Source of the DNA: Microvirga massiliensis
GTDB lineage: Bacteria > Pseudomonadota > Alphaproteobacteria > Rhizobiales > Beijerinckiaceae
Direction: 5' to 3'
DNA: 64,000 nucleotides
Assembly (NCBI RefSeq): GCF_001006805.1
Contig: NZ_LN811353.1
Coordinates: 531,311-595,310, forward strand
Positions 43,424 to 52,754 of the stretch are shown here, piece after piece. How positions within the stretch are numbered: the first letter of the stretch is position 1; the number at the start of each line of letters is the position of its first letter. The translations under genes were made by a program, and so were the position numbers. The notes beneath the pieces are model-generated. The model had not been told where the DNA came from. It made no database searches and saw nothing but the letters and a program-made list of their open reading frames with translations.

Positions 43424-44552
43424 ATTCGCCCTTGCCGCCGGTCTGGCGGCCGGTCTTGCAGCGTCCCCGTCACACGCCCAGACGCTGAACGTCGCCACCG
43501 CCGGCGACCAGAACATGGTCGACTACATCAAGGACTACCTCGGTCCGATGTTCGAGAAGGCCCATCCGGGTGTGAAGGTGGTGGCGGTCGGCACCGGGCC
43601 CGGCGATGGCGGCTCCCAGAAGATCTATGAGAAGCTCGACGCCCAGAAGAAGGCCGGAGCCGCGGCGGCCGATTTCGACGTGGTCGTCATCCACCAGAAG
43701 GCAGCGGGCACGATGGTGCAGGAGGGCCTGCTCGAGAAATATCGCGACACAATTCCGACAGGCACTCTCGTGACCCGGAATACGGCTGAGAACGCGCTCG
43801 GCGCCGAGGTCTCCGGCTATGTTATGCCGATGTTCCATTCGCAGACGGCGATCGCCTACAACCCCGATCTCGTGAAGACGCCGCCCAACAGCTATCCGGA
43901 GTTGCGTGAGTGGGCGAAGAAGAACCCGAAGCAGTTCGGCTATAACGGCATCAAGGGCGGCATGTCCGGCGTCGCTTTCGTAGCCGGCTGGGTCGAGGCC
44001 TTCGGCGGCGGCGGCGCCAAGCTCGAGAAAGGGCCCTACGATCCCGCCGTCAAGGCGACGTGGGACAAGGCCATGGCGGATCTCAAGGAGTTCAACAGCA
44101 ATGTCGTGATCACGCCCGGGAACGCCGGCACGCTCGACATGCTGAATCGCGGCGAAATCGCCATGGGGCCGGTCTGGGTCGACATGTTCTACACATGGAA
44201 GGCAGACGGAAAGCTTCCTCCCAACATGCGGCTCAAGCTCGTGTCGCCCGGCATGCCGGGCCAGCCGATGTACTACGCGATCCCCACCAAGGCGCCGCAG
44301 GCGAAGCTCGCGGCCGAGTTCGTCACGCTCGCGACGAGCCCAGAGGTTCAGGCCGAGGGGATTGTGAAGCGGTTCAACTGGTATCCGGGGATCGATGCGA
44401 AGAATCTCGAGGGCAGGCTCGATCAGGCAGCCTGGAATCAGCTCTTCGCGGATATCACGCCCGAGGACCTCGCGACGAAAGGCAAGCCGTTCCCGATTGC
44501 ACCGTACTTCAACGATATCCTCGAAGCGTATGAGAGAAAGGTGGCGAACTGA
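43416..44552 (+). CDS. Extracellular solute-binding protein of the importer
   Basis: A 378-residue periplasmic protein; signal peptide residues 1-21 (LAAGLAAGLAASPSHAQ), mature sequence from TLNVATAGDQNMVDYI. The FNWYPG and YNGIKGGMSG segments belong to the bacterial binding-protein family 1/13 that serves iron, polyamines, phosphonates and YnjB-like systems. The tyrosine pair needed for ferric binding is not evident, so the ligand is left open. Confidence 0.88.
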   Translation: MLRFALAAGLAAGLAASPSHAQTLNVATAGDQNMVDYIKDYLGPMFEKAHPGVKVVAVGTGPGDGGSQKIYEKLDAQKKAGAAAADFDVVVIHQKAAGTMVQEGLLEKYRDTIPTGTLVTRNTAENALGAEVSGYVMPMFHSQTAIAYNPDLVKTPPNSYPELREWAKKNPKQFGYNGIKGGMSGVAFVAGWVEAFGGGGAKLEKGPYDPAVKATWDKAMADLKEFNSNVVITPGNAGTLDMLNRGEIAMGPVWVDMFYTWKADGKLPPNMRLKLVSPGMPGQPMYYAIPTKAPQAKLAAEFVTLATSPEVQAEGIVKRFNWYPGIDAKNLEGRLDQAAWNQLFADITPEDLATKGKPFPIAPYFNDILEAYERKVAN

Positions 44553-44658
44553 TTATTGATTGAAGCATTTCGCGTGGGGTGCATCCGGCTTGTCGGATAA
44601 GGCCTATCGTCCGGCGCACTCCACGCGATCGAGCTGCTCACGAAAGGCTAACATCTCC

Positions 44659-45492
44659 ATGAAGCATGCCTCCGTCGCCGGGCTCGTTCTCGTCGCCCCG
44701 GCGCTCGCCATGGTCGGGGCGCTGTTTCTCTATCCGCTCGGATTCTCGCTCGCCTCCGCGTTTGCAGGCGAGGAAGGGGAACTGACGCTCTCGCATTTCC
44801 AGAAGGCGTTCGAGTTCTACTCTACGGATATCGTTTTCACGATCTTCATCGTCTGCGCATCGACGGCCCTGATCGCCATTCTGTCGATTGCGATCGCAGG
44901 TACGCTGACGCTGAGCGAGACGCCCTGGCTCGTCGCCATTCTGCGCTCGATGTATCGCTGGCCCCTGTTCATTCCCTTCATCGTGGCGGCGCAATGCATG
45001 CGAACGTTCCTGGCGAAGAACGGGCTGATGAACAACTCGCTCGTGGCGCTCGGGATTCTCGAGCCGTTGCAGACCACGAGCTTTCTCGACTGGCGCGGTA
45101 TCATCATCACATTCGTGTGGAAGCAGGTGCCGTTCGTGACATTGCTGTTGGCCGGCGCCATGGCCTCTCTCGATCGCGCCACGATCGAGGCCGGGCGCAA
45201 TCTCGGAGCCTCCCGGCTTCGGGTCTTGCTGGAACTCGTCCTGCCACAGGTCGCGCAGACGCTGCTCGTTGCGCTCGTCCTTTCCTTCGTGACGATGATG
45301 TCGGTCCTGTCGGTGCCCATGATGGTGGCCGGATCGCAGCCCACGATGCTGACGGTCGACATGGCGTTTCGCATCAATTCCTACGGCGATTACGCCACCG
45401 CCAACGCCCTGGGCGTGATCTCCTATGCAATCTGCGGCATCGCGGCCTGGATCTATCTGCGCCACAACATGCGGCGGGAACTCCAGGCATGA
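44659..45492 (+). CDS. ABC transporter permease
   Basis: A 277-residue inner-membrane permease of the PotB/FbpB type with six helices. The EAA loop is DRATIEAGRNLGASRLRVLL near 170-190. The start is set at MKHASVAGLV (44659), since the in-frame upstream residues are hydrophilic and unconserved. It overlaps the second permease by ATGA. Confidence 0.9.
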   Translation: MKHASVAGLVLVAPALAMVGALFLYPLGFSLASAFAGEEGELTLSHFQKAFEFYSTDIVFTIFIVCASTALIAILSIAIAGTLTLSETPWLVAILRSMYRWPLFIPFIVAAQCMRTFLAKNGLMNNSLVALGILEPLQTTSFLDWRGIIITFVWKQVPFVTLLLAGAMASLDRATIEAGRNLGASRLRVLLELVLPQVAQTLLVALVLSFVTMMSVLSVPMMVAGSQPTMLTVDMAFRINSYGDYATANALGVISYAICGIAAWIYLRHNMRRELQA

Positions 45493-46409
45493 GCGGAGAT
45501 ATGAAACCGCTTGGCCTGTCGCCCGATGGCGGGTCGGGCGCGATCGTCTCTGAACGCGCCGCGTTATGGGACCGAGCAGGGCTTTCCCGGTCCAGCCGGC
45601 GCATCGGTCCTCTGGCCGGCACGATCCTGAAGGCCGCTGCCCTTGCACTCTTCGCATTTGCGGTGTTCGGGCCCCTCGCCAATCTCGTTCTCTGGTCGGT
45701 GGCCGAGCGCTGGTACACGCCCTTCAAGCTGCCAGTGTCCTATGGTTTGCGCTATTGGGAGGTGGTGTTTCGTCCGACCGGCGACGCGATGATCTCGCTC
45801 GTCACGAGCGTCAGCATCGCGAGCCTCGTCGTGCTCGTCGCGCTGGCGGTCTCGGTGCCTGCGGGCTATGCGCTGGCGCGGCTACGCCTGCCGGCGCGGA
45901 CCGCGATCATGATCCTCTTCCTTCTGCCGCAGGCCTTCCCATCGGTCGCAATCTACATCAACGTCGCGCGCGTCTTCTATGGCCTGGGGCTGACCGGAAC
46001 CATCACGGGGGTCGTTCTTGTCCATGCCGCCCACGGCCTGGTCTATTCGGTCTGGATCGCCGCAGCCGCCTTCGCGGCCGTCGACCGCGATCTGGAGCTG
46101 GCCGCGCGCAATCTCGGAGCCTCGCCGCTCCGCACCTTCGCGACGATCACGCTGCCCCTCGCCGCGCCGGGCATCATGGCGAGCGCGATCTTCGTCTTCC
46201 TCGAATCCCTGGACGAGTTCACGGGCACGTTCTTCGTCGGCGTGCCGCAGGTCACGACCCTGCCGCTGCTGCTCTACAATGCGAGCATGGGCGGGAATTA
46301 CCAAATCGCCTCCATCACGGCCCTCATCCTCCTGGTCCCATCCGTCCTCTTCATGCTCGCGATCGAGCGCTTCCTGAAGGCGGATGTTCTGAGCAAGGTC
46401 GGGCAGTAG
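45489..46409 (+). CDS. ABC transporter permease
   Basis: A 306-residue permease of the PotC/FbpB second-half type. A hydrophilic N terminus of about 45 residues precedes six helices, and the EAA loop is DRDLELAARNLGASPLRTFA near 205. The ATGA overlap with the first permease fixes the start at MSGDMKPLGL. Together they form the pore of the importer. Confidence 0.9.
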   Translation: MSGDMKPLGLSPDGGSGAIVSERAALWDRAGLSRSSRRIGPLAGTILKAAALALFAFAVFGPLANLVLWSVAERWYTPFKLPVSYGLRYWEVVFRPTGDAMISLVTSVSIASLVVLVALAVSVPAGYALARLRLPARTAIMILFLLPQAFPSVAIYINVARVFYGLGLTGTITGVVLVHAAHGLVYSVWIAAAAFAAVDRDLELAARNLGASPLRTFATITLPLAAPGIMASAIFVFLESLDEFTGTFFVGVPQVTTLPLLLYNASMGGNYQIASITALILLVPSVLFMLAIERFLKADVLSKVGQ

Positions 46410-46508
46410 GGACGGGAACCCCTCTGGGCGCCGAGTCATTCATGAGAGGTGTTAGACCCGGGCTCAGGTGAAGGGTCGGGGGGCGTAGCCTTGCAGGGCG
46501 GGAGCGAC

Positions 46509-47258
46509 ATGTCCGGAAGCGCGAACGACCAGGTAACCTATCCTCCCCTCGATCTGCTGAAGCCCGTCGCAGACGGGGTCTGGATCGTCGACAGCGGACC
46601 GCTTCGGGTCCTCGGCATGCCGATCCCTATTCGCATGACGGTGATCCGGCTCAGGAATGGCGATCTCTGGCTGCATTCGCCGACGCGCTATACGGAAGCC
46701 CTCACGCGCGAGCTCGAGCAGCAGGGGAGCGTCCGTCACCTCGTCGCACCGGATGTCGCGCACTGGTCCTTCGTGAAGGATTGGCAGCGCCACTATCCGG
46801 ATGCCGTGACCTGGGTCGCTCCCGGATTGCGCGACCGCTCCCAAGTGCGAAAGGCCGACCTCAGGATCGATCACGACCTCGGTGAGATGGCTCCTGCGGA
46901 TTGGGCGGGCGAGATCGAGCAGGTTCTGGTGCCGGGGCTCGGATTCAGCGAAGTCGACTTCCTGCACGTCGCCACGCGAACGCTCGTGCTGACCGATCTC
47001 GTGCAGAATTTCGAACCCGAGAGGCTGCCGGCGATGATGCGTCTTATGACTCGCCTGACCGGTGTTTTGGGGCCGAATGGCGGAACGCCGCTCTATCTAC
47101 GCGCCGCCATCCGCGCAAAGCGCGAGCAGGCCGCGCGTGCCGCCAGCCGGATGGTGGACTGGAATCCTGAGCGGGTCATTTTCAGCCACGGACGCTGGTT
47201 CGACCGGAATGGCGCTGCAGCACTTAGGAGAGCACTGGGTTGGCTTTTGCCGGGATAA
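46509..47258 (+). CDS. DUF4336 domain-containing protein (metallo-hydrolase-like)
   Basis: A 249-residue protein. The DUF4336 pattern is seen as VADGVWIVDSGPLRVLGMPI near 19, LWLHSPTRYTEAL, VRHLVAPDVAHWSFVKDW with the conserved Pro-Asp-x-x-His, and WNPERVIFSHGRWF. The fold resembles metallo-beta-lactamase, with a reduced set of histidines. The start is MSGSANDQVT after AGGGCGGGAG. It follows the importer operon by 99 bases, perhaps by chance. Function unknown. Confidence 0.85.
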   Translation: MSGSANDQVTYPPLDLLKPVADGVWIVDSGPLRVLGMPIPIRMTVIRLRNGDLWLHSPTRYTEALTRELEQQGSVRHLVAPDVAHWSFVKDWQRHYPDAVTWVAPGLRDRSQVRKADLRIDHDLGEMAPADWAGEIEQVLVPGLGFSEVDFLHVATRTLVLTDLVQNFEPERLPAMMRLMTRLTGVLGPNGGTPLYLRAAIRAKREQAARAASRMVDWNPERVIFSHGRWFDRNGAAALRRALGWLLPG

Positions 47259-47304
47259 TGCTGAATGCGTGTAGCTGGATCGCGATTCCGGAGAGCGCAG
47301 TGTT

Positions 47305-47422
47305 TCCCCCTCACCCGGACGCTTCGCGTCCCGCCAGGGGAGGGGCAAAGCGGCGGCAACTCGCACATCACCTCTCCCTCGATGGGAGAGGTCGACGCCC
47401 GCAGGGCGGCGGGTGAGGGGGA
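47305..47422. repeat. Long palindromic intergenic repeat, copy 3
   Basis: The left arm cccctcacccggacgcttcg and the right arm ggcgggtgagggg can pair, with inner arms cctctccct and gggagagg. It matches the layout of the copy at 7655-7772. The remaining part of 47259-47578 shows no gene. Confidence 0.75.
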
Positions 47423-47578
47423 AGCGCTGACGCCACAAGCACTGCGCATCACCACACTCGACGGAGAAAGCATCATGCTTCACGCCGATGCGCAACACCG
47501 GGGAGATGAAAAGAGCTGTCGCACGACGCCAGGGCTGATATACGCTTCTGCATCGAGACACGCATGAGTGGAGGCAGC

Positions 47579-48346
47579 ATGGATCTCGGGGCACGTCTCA
47601 AGGGCAAGCACGTCCTCGTCACCGGGGCCTCGGGCGGCCTCGGCGAGCATTTCGCGCGGCTCAGTGCCCGCTGTGGTGCCACCGTCACGGTCGCGGCCCG
47701 GCGGCGTGAGAAGCTCGAAGCGCTCGTGCTGGATCTCCGCGCTTGTGGCGCTGCAGAGGCCCACGCGGTCGAGCTCGACGTTTCGGATGAAGCCTCGGTC
47801 GAAGCAGCCTTTGCGGCGCTGAAGGATGGTCCGCCTCTCGATGTGGTGGTCAACAATGCCGGAATCGCGGGCACGGGTCCGTCCATCGATACGCAGACCG
47901 CCGAGTTCGACCGGATCATCGGCACGAACCTTCGGGGCGTCTGGCTCATGTCGGTCGCGGCCGCACGGCAATGGCGTGATGCCAAGCACCCGGGCGTAAT
48001 CCTCAACATAGCCTCGATCGTCGGCCTGCGCGTGATCGGCGGCACGGCGCCCTATGTCGTCTCGAAGGCGGGCGTCGTGCAGATGACTGAGGTGCTGGCG
48101 CTCGAATGGGCGCGCTTCGGCATCCGCGTGAACGCGCTCGCGCCGGGCTACATCGTCACGGATATCAACGCCGATTTCTTCGCGACCGAACCGGGACTGC
48201 AGATGATCCGCCGCATCCCAATGCGCCGCCTCGGGCAGCCGGAGGATCTCGATGGCCCGTTCCTGCTCCTCGCGACCGATGCTTCCGCCTGGATGACGGG
48301 CGCAACCATCCCCGTCGATGGCGGGCATCTCGTGTCGGCTCTCTGA
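47579..48346 (+). CDS. Short-chain dehydrogenase/reductase
   Basis: A 255-residue SDR. The cofactor motif TGASGGLGEHFA is at about residues 15-26, VNNAGIAG at about 90 and the catalytic Tyr-Lys pair in APYVVSKAGV at about 158-167; NIASIVG supplies the serine. The C-terminal MTGATIPVDGGHLV is standard. It would reduce or oxidise an alcohol/ketone with NAD(P)H. The start 47579 is preceded by GGAGGCAGC. No clear operon partner. Confidence 0.92.
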   Translation: MDLGARLKGKHVLVTGASGGLGEHFARLSARCGATVTVAARRREKLEALVLDLRACGAAEAHAVELDVSDEASVEAAFAALKDGPPLDVVVNNAGIAGTGPSIDTQTAEFDRIIGTNLRGVWLMSVAAARQWRDAKHPGVILNIASIVGLRVIGGTAPYVVSKAGVVQMTEVLALEWARFGIRVNALAPGYIVTDINADFFATEPGLQMIRRIPMRRLGQPEDLDGPFLLLATDASAWMTGATIPVDGGHLVSAL

Positions 48347-48371
48347 AGCACGCCATCTGCTGGAAGCGCCT

Positions 48372-49058
48372 TCAGTACTGCCCGGTTCTGATCGCGTAGG
48401 CAGTGTCCTGGTCCTGCCAATGACCCAGGGCCTGCTCGGCCGTGATGATGAGATCGCCGCGATCCGTAGCAGGGGCTTGGCCTGCTCCGATCAGGAGATC
48501 GGGGATGGCCATGATCGATCCCGGAAGATCCTTCGGATCGGGAAGTCGCCCACCCATCGCCTTGAACAGGTCGATGAGCGTCCCGGAAGCAAGGCCGTTC
48601 GAATCGAGAATGCGATGGGTAAGGCGCTTCTCCCACCCGCCGCCAAAGCTCCGGTTCGACCCGGAGTCGATGAGATTCATCATCACCAGGCCGGCTTCGG
48701 TGCGAGCCGCCGATTTCGGGTATGCGTGATCGCTGTCGCGGGTCTTAAGGGTGCTGGTCGGTACTTGAATGCCGAGCGCATCGAAGAAGGCAAGATGCGC
48801 TTCACGATAGTCCTTGTGCTGCGGATCGAGCCAGAGTTCCTTGTGCCCGCTCGGCCTCGTCAGGATCAATGCCTCGGATTTGGCGTATCCCTGGAGTGCG
48901 TTCGCGCGGGCGTTGAGCGTGCGGGTGAGCACGCTGGCATCTGCCGCGCCGATGACGAATGATCTCCCTGCCTTAAAGTTCGTCCCCTTGAATTGGGCAA
49001 AATGTTCCCGCTGCGCCTCTCGCTCGTAGGAAACGAACGGTATAGTTGGCTTGACCAA
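48372..49058 (-). CDS. Orphan protein with HNH-like DSDH motif, unknown function
   Basis: A 228-residue soluble protein starting with TTG at 49058, eight bases after GGAG. I do not recognise a named family. Residues about 68-95 (HKELWLDPQHKDYREAHL) and RDSDHAYPKSAARTEAG near 107-123, followed by IDSGSNRSFGGGWEKR, resemble His-rich nuclease or toxin-like active sites in which DxDH and an Asn-Arg follow. There is no signal peptide and no adjacent immunity-like gene. It is convergent with the SDR gene, opposite to TauE. Confidence 0.65.
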   Translation of the reverse strand: MVKPTIPFVSYEREAQREHFAQFKGTNFKAGRSFVIGAADASVLTRTLNARANALQGYAKSEALILTRPSGHKELWLDPQHKDYREAHLAFFDALGIQVPTSTLKTRDSDHAYPKSAARTEAGLVMMNLIDSGSNRSFGGGWEKRLTHRILDSNGLASGTLIDLFKAMGGRLPDPKDLPGSIMAIPDLLIGAGQAPATDRGDLIITAEQALGHWQDQDTAYAIRTGQY

Positions 49059-49243
49059 AGCTGCTCTCCGCCGGATGGATTACATCCAACCCGATGCCGA
49101 GGCTGAAAACGACTCCAGGATAAAGCGGCAGGATGAAGAGCGAAGTGAATCCGCGCACATCAGAGAGGTATTCGGTGTTGAGGTGGACGGTTTGACCCTC
49201 CTGGTCTTTGCGCTGAGTACGACCAAGCCCGAACAATGCCCTC

Positions 49244-49990
49244 ATGAGTGAACTGGCGCTGCTCGCAACGATGGGCGCCGCATTGGTGATCGGCGGCCTG
49301 ATCGGGAGCGTCGGAATCGGCGGCGTGCTTCTGGCGCCCTGGCTCGTGCAGGTCGTGGGACTCGGAGTCCGTGACGCGATCGCGATCAGCATGGCGAGCT
49401 TCGTGGCGACGGGACTCGTCGCACTCGTCCTGTTCGCCCGCACGGGCGGCGATCTCGTCCGTGATCGCCGCGAGCTCATCATCGCCACGATGCCGGGAGC
49501 GTTTCTCGGGGCGCTCGCTCTGGCCGTGACTCCGGAGCGCCTCGGTCTCCTCGTACTTGCGGGATTTCTGATCGTCACGGGCTTGCGCGTGCTGTTCGGC
49601 CGCAACGCGCCAGTACGCGTATCGCACGAAGCAGGTCGCGTGTCCGAGTGGCTCGTGGGAGCTGCAGCGGGATTTGCCTCGGCCCTGACCGGCACCGGAG
49701 GACCGATGGTACTGGTGCCTATTCTGGTCTGGCGCGGCACGCCATTGCTGACCGCGATCGCGCTCGGTCAGATCGTGCAGCTTCCCGTGGCAATCGTCGC
49801 GACGATCGGCAACGCCCTGAGCGGCGGCGTCGATCTCGCTACGGGCGCGCTGGTCGGAGCGATGCTGGTGCCTGGCGTGCTGCTTGGCCGGCGCGCCGCC
49901 GAGGCGATGCCGCTCGTGATCGTGGCACGGGCGGTTGCAGTCTTGCTGATCGGCACCGGAGTATGGCTTGCGCTCAAGGCCATCATGTAG
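49244..49990 (+). CDS. TauE/SafE family anion exporter
   Basis: A 248-residue protein with eight predicted membrane helices and two internal repeats with Gly-rich turns, GLIGSVGIGGVLLAPWLV near 19-36 and SALTGTGGPMVLVPIL near 145-160. The family exports sulfite, sulfoacetate or other organosulfur anions. No sulfonate-degrading gene is adjacent, so the substrate is open. It is divergent from the HNH-like orphan. Confidence 0.9.
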   Translation: MSELALLATMGAALVIGGLIGSVGIGGVLLAPWLVQVVGLGVRDAIAISMASFVATGLVALVLFARTGGDLVRDRRELIIATMPGAFLGALALAVTPERLGLLVLAGFLIVTGLRVLFGRNAPVRVSHEAGRVSEWLVGAAAGFASALTGTGGPMVLVPILVWRGTPLLTAIALGQIVQLPVAIVATIGNALSGGVDLATGALVGAMLVPGVLLGRRAAEAMPLVIVARAVAVLLIGTGVWLALKAIM

Positions 49991-50064
49991 GCGAAGTAAT
50001 ACGCCTTTGGACCTGTGATCCGACTCGGACCTTCGCAATCTCCTGCCAGGCAACGGATGCGGCG

Positions 50065-51477
50065 TTACTCCAACCCGCGCGCGAGCTCGTGGATGACGCT
50101 CCACGCCATCTGGACATCTTCGCGCGAGGTCGAGGTCTGGCCGACCTGGAAGCGAATGACGAATCGACCCTCGTGCTGCGTCTGCGTCAGGTAGATACGG
50201 CCGTCATTGTTGATGCGCTCCAGAAGGCGCGCGTTCAGCGCGTCGATGTCCCGAGCGCCTGCGGGCGCGTATCGGAACGTGAATAGCGACAGGACGGGCT
50301 GGGAGACGAGCTCGAAATCCGGATGAGCGTCGATCTGTGCTGCGAGTTCCTGAGACCAGGCAACGTGTCGGCGGATCATGGTCCGAAGCGTCTCGACACC
50401 ATAGGAGCGGATCACGAACCAGAGCTTCAGGGCCCGGAAGCGCCGGCCGAGCGGCACGGACCATTCGTTGTAATCGACGAGTCCGTCGCGCCCGAGCGTC
50501 CTGAGATAGGCCGGCCGCAAGCCCAGCGTATCGGTGAGCGCCTTCGGATCCTTCACGAAGTGTGCCGTGCAGTCGAAATTCGTGAAGAGCCATTTGTGCG
50601 GGTTGAAGACGAAGCTGTCGGCGTGTTCGGCGCCACGCATCAGATCCCGGAACTCCGGACAGATCATCGCGCTTCCGGCCCAAGCGGCATCGACGTGGAG
50701 ATAGAGGCCGTGGCGGCGCGCCACCTCGAAGACTGCCTCGATGTCATCGCAGGCACCGATGCTCGTGCTCCCCAGGCAGGCCACGATCGCGGCGGGAATA
50801 AACCCGGCCGCGCGGTCCTCCATGATCGCACGCTCCAGGGCCTCGACATCCATGCTGCCATGCGGCCCCCGCATCGGCACGTTGACGAGATTGGCGTCGC
50901 CGATCCCGGCAATCCGGACCGCCTTGTTGATCGACGAGTGAGCCTGCGGCGAGGCATAGACGCGCACCGGCGCATGAGCCGCCAGCCCCTGCGCGTTGCC
51001 CTCGAAGCCGAGCGCTCTCTCCCGCGCCGTGAGGAGCGCGGCGAGCGTTGCCCCAGAAGCCGAGTCCTGGATGACGCCCGCGAAGCCGTCACCCAGCCCG
51101 ATCATCTGCCGGAGCCAGTCCAGTACCCGCGTCTCGAGCTCGGTGGCGGCAGGCGAGGTCTGCCAGAGCATGCACTGGGCCGCCATCGCGGCGGTCACGT
51201 ATTCCGCGACCACGGAAGGCGGGCTCGAATTCGCAGGGAAATACGCGAAGAAGCGCGGATGCTGCCAATGGGTCATGCCCGGCAGGATGATCCGGTCGAG
51301 ATCCGCGAAGATCGCCTCCATGGGCTCCGCGTCGTGCGGGGGATGCGGAGGCAGTTGCTTCAGGACATCGCCCGGCTGCGTCTGTGCCCGGACCGGGCGC
51401 TCGGCGACCGTCTCCAGATAATCGGCGGACCAGTCTGCGGCGCGGTGCGCCCAGGCTCGAAAGTCGTTATCGTCCAC
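50065..51477 (-). CDS. Pyridoxal-phosphate-dependent aromatic-amino-acid decarboxylase family protein
   Basis: A 470-residue group II decarboxylase. Segments seen are MTHWQHPRFFAYFPAN (about 75), QDSASGATLAALLTARERAL, HVDAAWAGSAMICPEFR and the PLP-lysine in NPHKWLFTNFDC near 300. Members decarboxylate L-Dopa, tyrosine, tryptophan or phenylalanine, or act as aldehyde synthases. GTG start at 51477. It lies 38 bases before the unknown membrane gene, possibly in one operon. Confidence 0.9.
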   Translation of the reverse strand: MDDNDFRAWAHRAADWSADYLETVAERPVRAQTQPGDVLKQLPPHPPHDAEPMEAIFADLDRIILPGMTHWQHPRFFAYFPANSSPPSVVAEYVTAAMAAQCMLWQTSPAATELETRVLDWLRQMIGLGDGFAGVIQDSASGATLAALLTARERALGFEGNAQGLAAHAPVRVYASPQAHSSINKAVRIAGIGDANLVNVPMRGPHGSMDVEALERAIMEDRAAGFIPAAIVACLGSTSIGACDDIEAVFEVARRHGLYLHVDAAWAGSAMICPEFRDLMRGAEHADSFVFNPHKWLFTNFDCTAHFVKDPKALTDTLGLRPAYLRTLGRDGLVDYNEWSVPLGRRFRALKLWFVIRSYGVETLRTMIRRHVAWSQELAAQIDAHPDFELVSQPVLSLFTFRYAPAGARDIDALNARLLERINNDGRIYLTQTQHEGRFVIRFQVGQTSTSREDVQMAWSVIHELARGLE

Positions 51478-51515
51478 GTCGGTCTCCGAAGCGAGGATGT
51501 GCAGTCGCGCGAGCG

Positions 51516-52703
51516 CTACAGGCGGCTCTCCGCCGGGGCAAGGAGGCGACCGGGGAGGCCTCGGGGTTTGCTCTCACCGGCCGGTTGCCGGCGCTTGCGT
51601 CTCCTCCGGCGCGGCCAGAGGAGACGCGTCAACCAGCGCGTGAGGGCGATGATGAAGGCCAGGGCAGCCCAGAGCCACAGGGTGGCGGTCAGAGCCCAGC
51701 TCGCGAGGGTCACGAGCGCGCCGACCAGCACGAAAGCGCTGCGGCCGAGAACCTTCAGGACGGCACGGGTTCCGCTGCCGTAGCGCTCCGCAATTCGAGC
51801 GGCCTTTTTGACCTCGCCAGCGTTCTGTGCCAGCGCGAGTGTCTCCTGCGCGGCCCGTGCTCCGGCCCTGCGATAGAGGGTGACGCCGTCATCCGCGAGG
51901 CCGCGAAGGCGGGCCAGATGGGCCGGCCGTATCGCCCCTTGCACGGCCTCGCGCGCTGCCGTGACATTGAAGCGGGCCGCAGATTTCGCGGCGGCCTTCA
52001 AGGCTCCCAAATCGACGACATCCTGCAGCACGCGGGCGGTGCGGGCCGCGAGAGCCGGCGAGAGCTTGCCGGCCTTTCGCGCAGTCTTGACCAGGGTGAG
52101 GCCGCTGCGCGCCGGCAGCGCGCCACCGGCCGTCGCGACCGTAAGGCCGGTGAGGCCGAGGCCGACCGTGGCGAGCCCGAGCACCAGTTCGTCATGCGGC
52201 TCGCCATTCCACAGTTTCGATCCCTCGCGCCAGAGATCGCGCAGGTCGCCGTAGGCTGTGACATCCCCGGCCAGGATGCCGGCCATGCCTGGAAGGGAGG
52301 TTGCCTCGCCGGTAGCGAAGCCCTCGGCGAACTCGGTCGCGATCTGCCCGGGCGCCTCGCTGGCCTTAAGGGCCTCTGCGACGCGCGCCCGCTGCACAGG
52401 CGCGACCATGAGGCCGTGCTGATCGGCGAGGGTGAGAAAGCTCGCCGCGAGGTCCGGGTCCTCCGCCGCGAGCGCGACGTCGATCTCGGCGGCGACCACG
52501 GAGGGTGTCAGCGCCTTCTCGAGCCGCATCGCGGCAAGGGCCTGCGGGTCGTCCTCCCACCAGGCGAGGGCCTCGCGCGCATATGGGGAGATGCGAAAAC
52601 CGATCGCGATGAGGACAAGAGCAGCCGCGACGAGGAGGACCGCCTTCGGCCAGCGCCTCTCGGCTACGCGGTGTGTCGTCGAGGGCGAGCGAAACCGGAT
52701 CAC
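51516..52703 (-). CDS. Conserved hypothetical membrane protein
   Basis: A 395-residue protein of no recognised family. Helix near 20-40 (AVLLVAAALVLIAIGFRI), a long alanine-rich helical middle (about 45-300), a Gly-rich stretch LATVGLGLTGLTVATAGGA near 175, and two helices near 322-355. A strongly basic tail WPRRRRRKRRQ follows. It may span the membrane with a large periplasmic domain. GTG start without a good ribosome site, so the exact start is uncertain. Confidence 0.7.
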   Translation of the reverse strand: MIRFRSPSTTHRVAERRWPKAVLLVAAALVLIAIGFRISPYAREALAWWEDDPQALAAMRLEKALTPSVVAAEIDVALAAEDPDLAASFLTLADQHGLMVAPVQRARVAEALKASEAPGQIATEFAEGFATGEATSLPGMAGILAGDVTAYGDLRDLWREGSKLWNGEPHDELVLGLATVGLGLTGLTVATAGGALPARSGLTLVKTARKAGKLSPALAARTARVLQDVVDLGALKAAAKSAARFNVTAAREAVQGAIRPAHLARLRGLADDGVTLYRRAGARAAQETLALAQNAGEVKKAARIAERYGSGTRAVLKVLGRSAFVLVGALVTLASWALTATLWLWAALAFIIALTRWLTRLLWPRRRRRKRRQPAGESKPRGLPGRLLAPAESRL

Positions 52704-52754
52704 CGGCGAAAGATAACGCAGCGTGATGCTCCGGGCCAGATGAGCAGGGCGCGC

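Noticed and set aside
43416..44552. Assigning the importer to ferric iron (FbpA)
   Set aside because: The tyrosine pair that binds ferric ion is not evident, and polyamine, phosphonate and YnjB-like systems look the same at this level.
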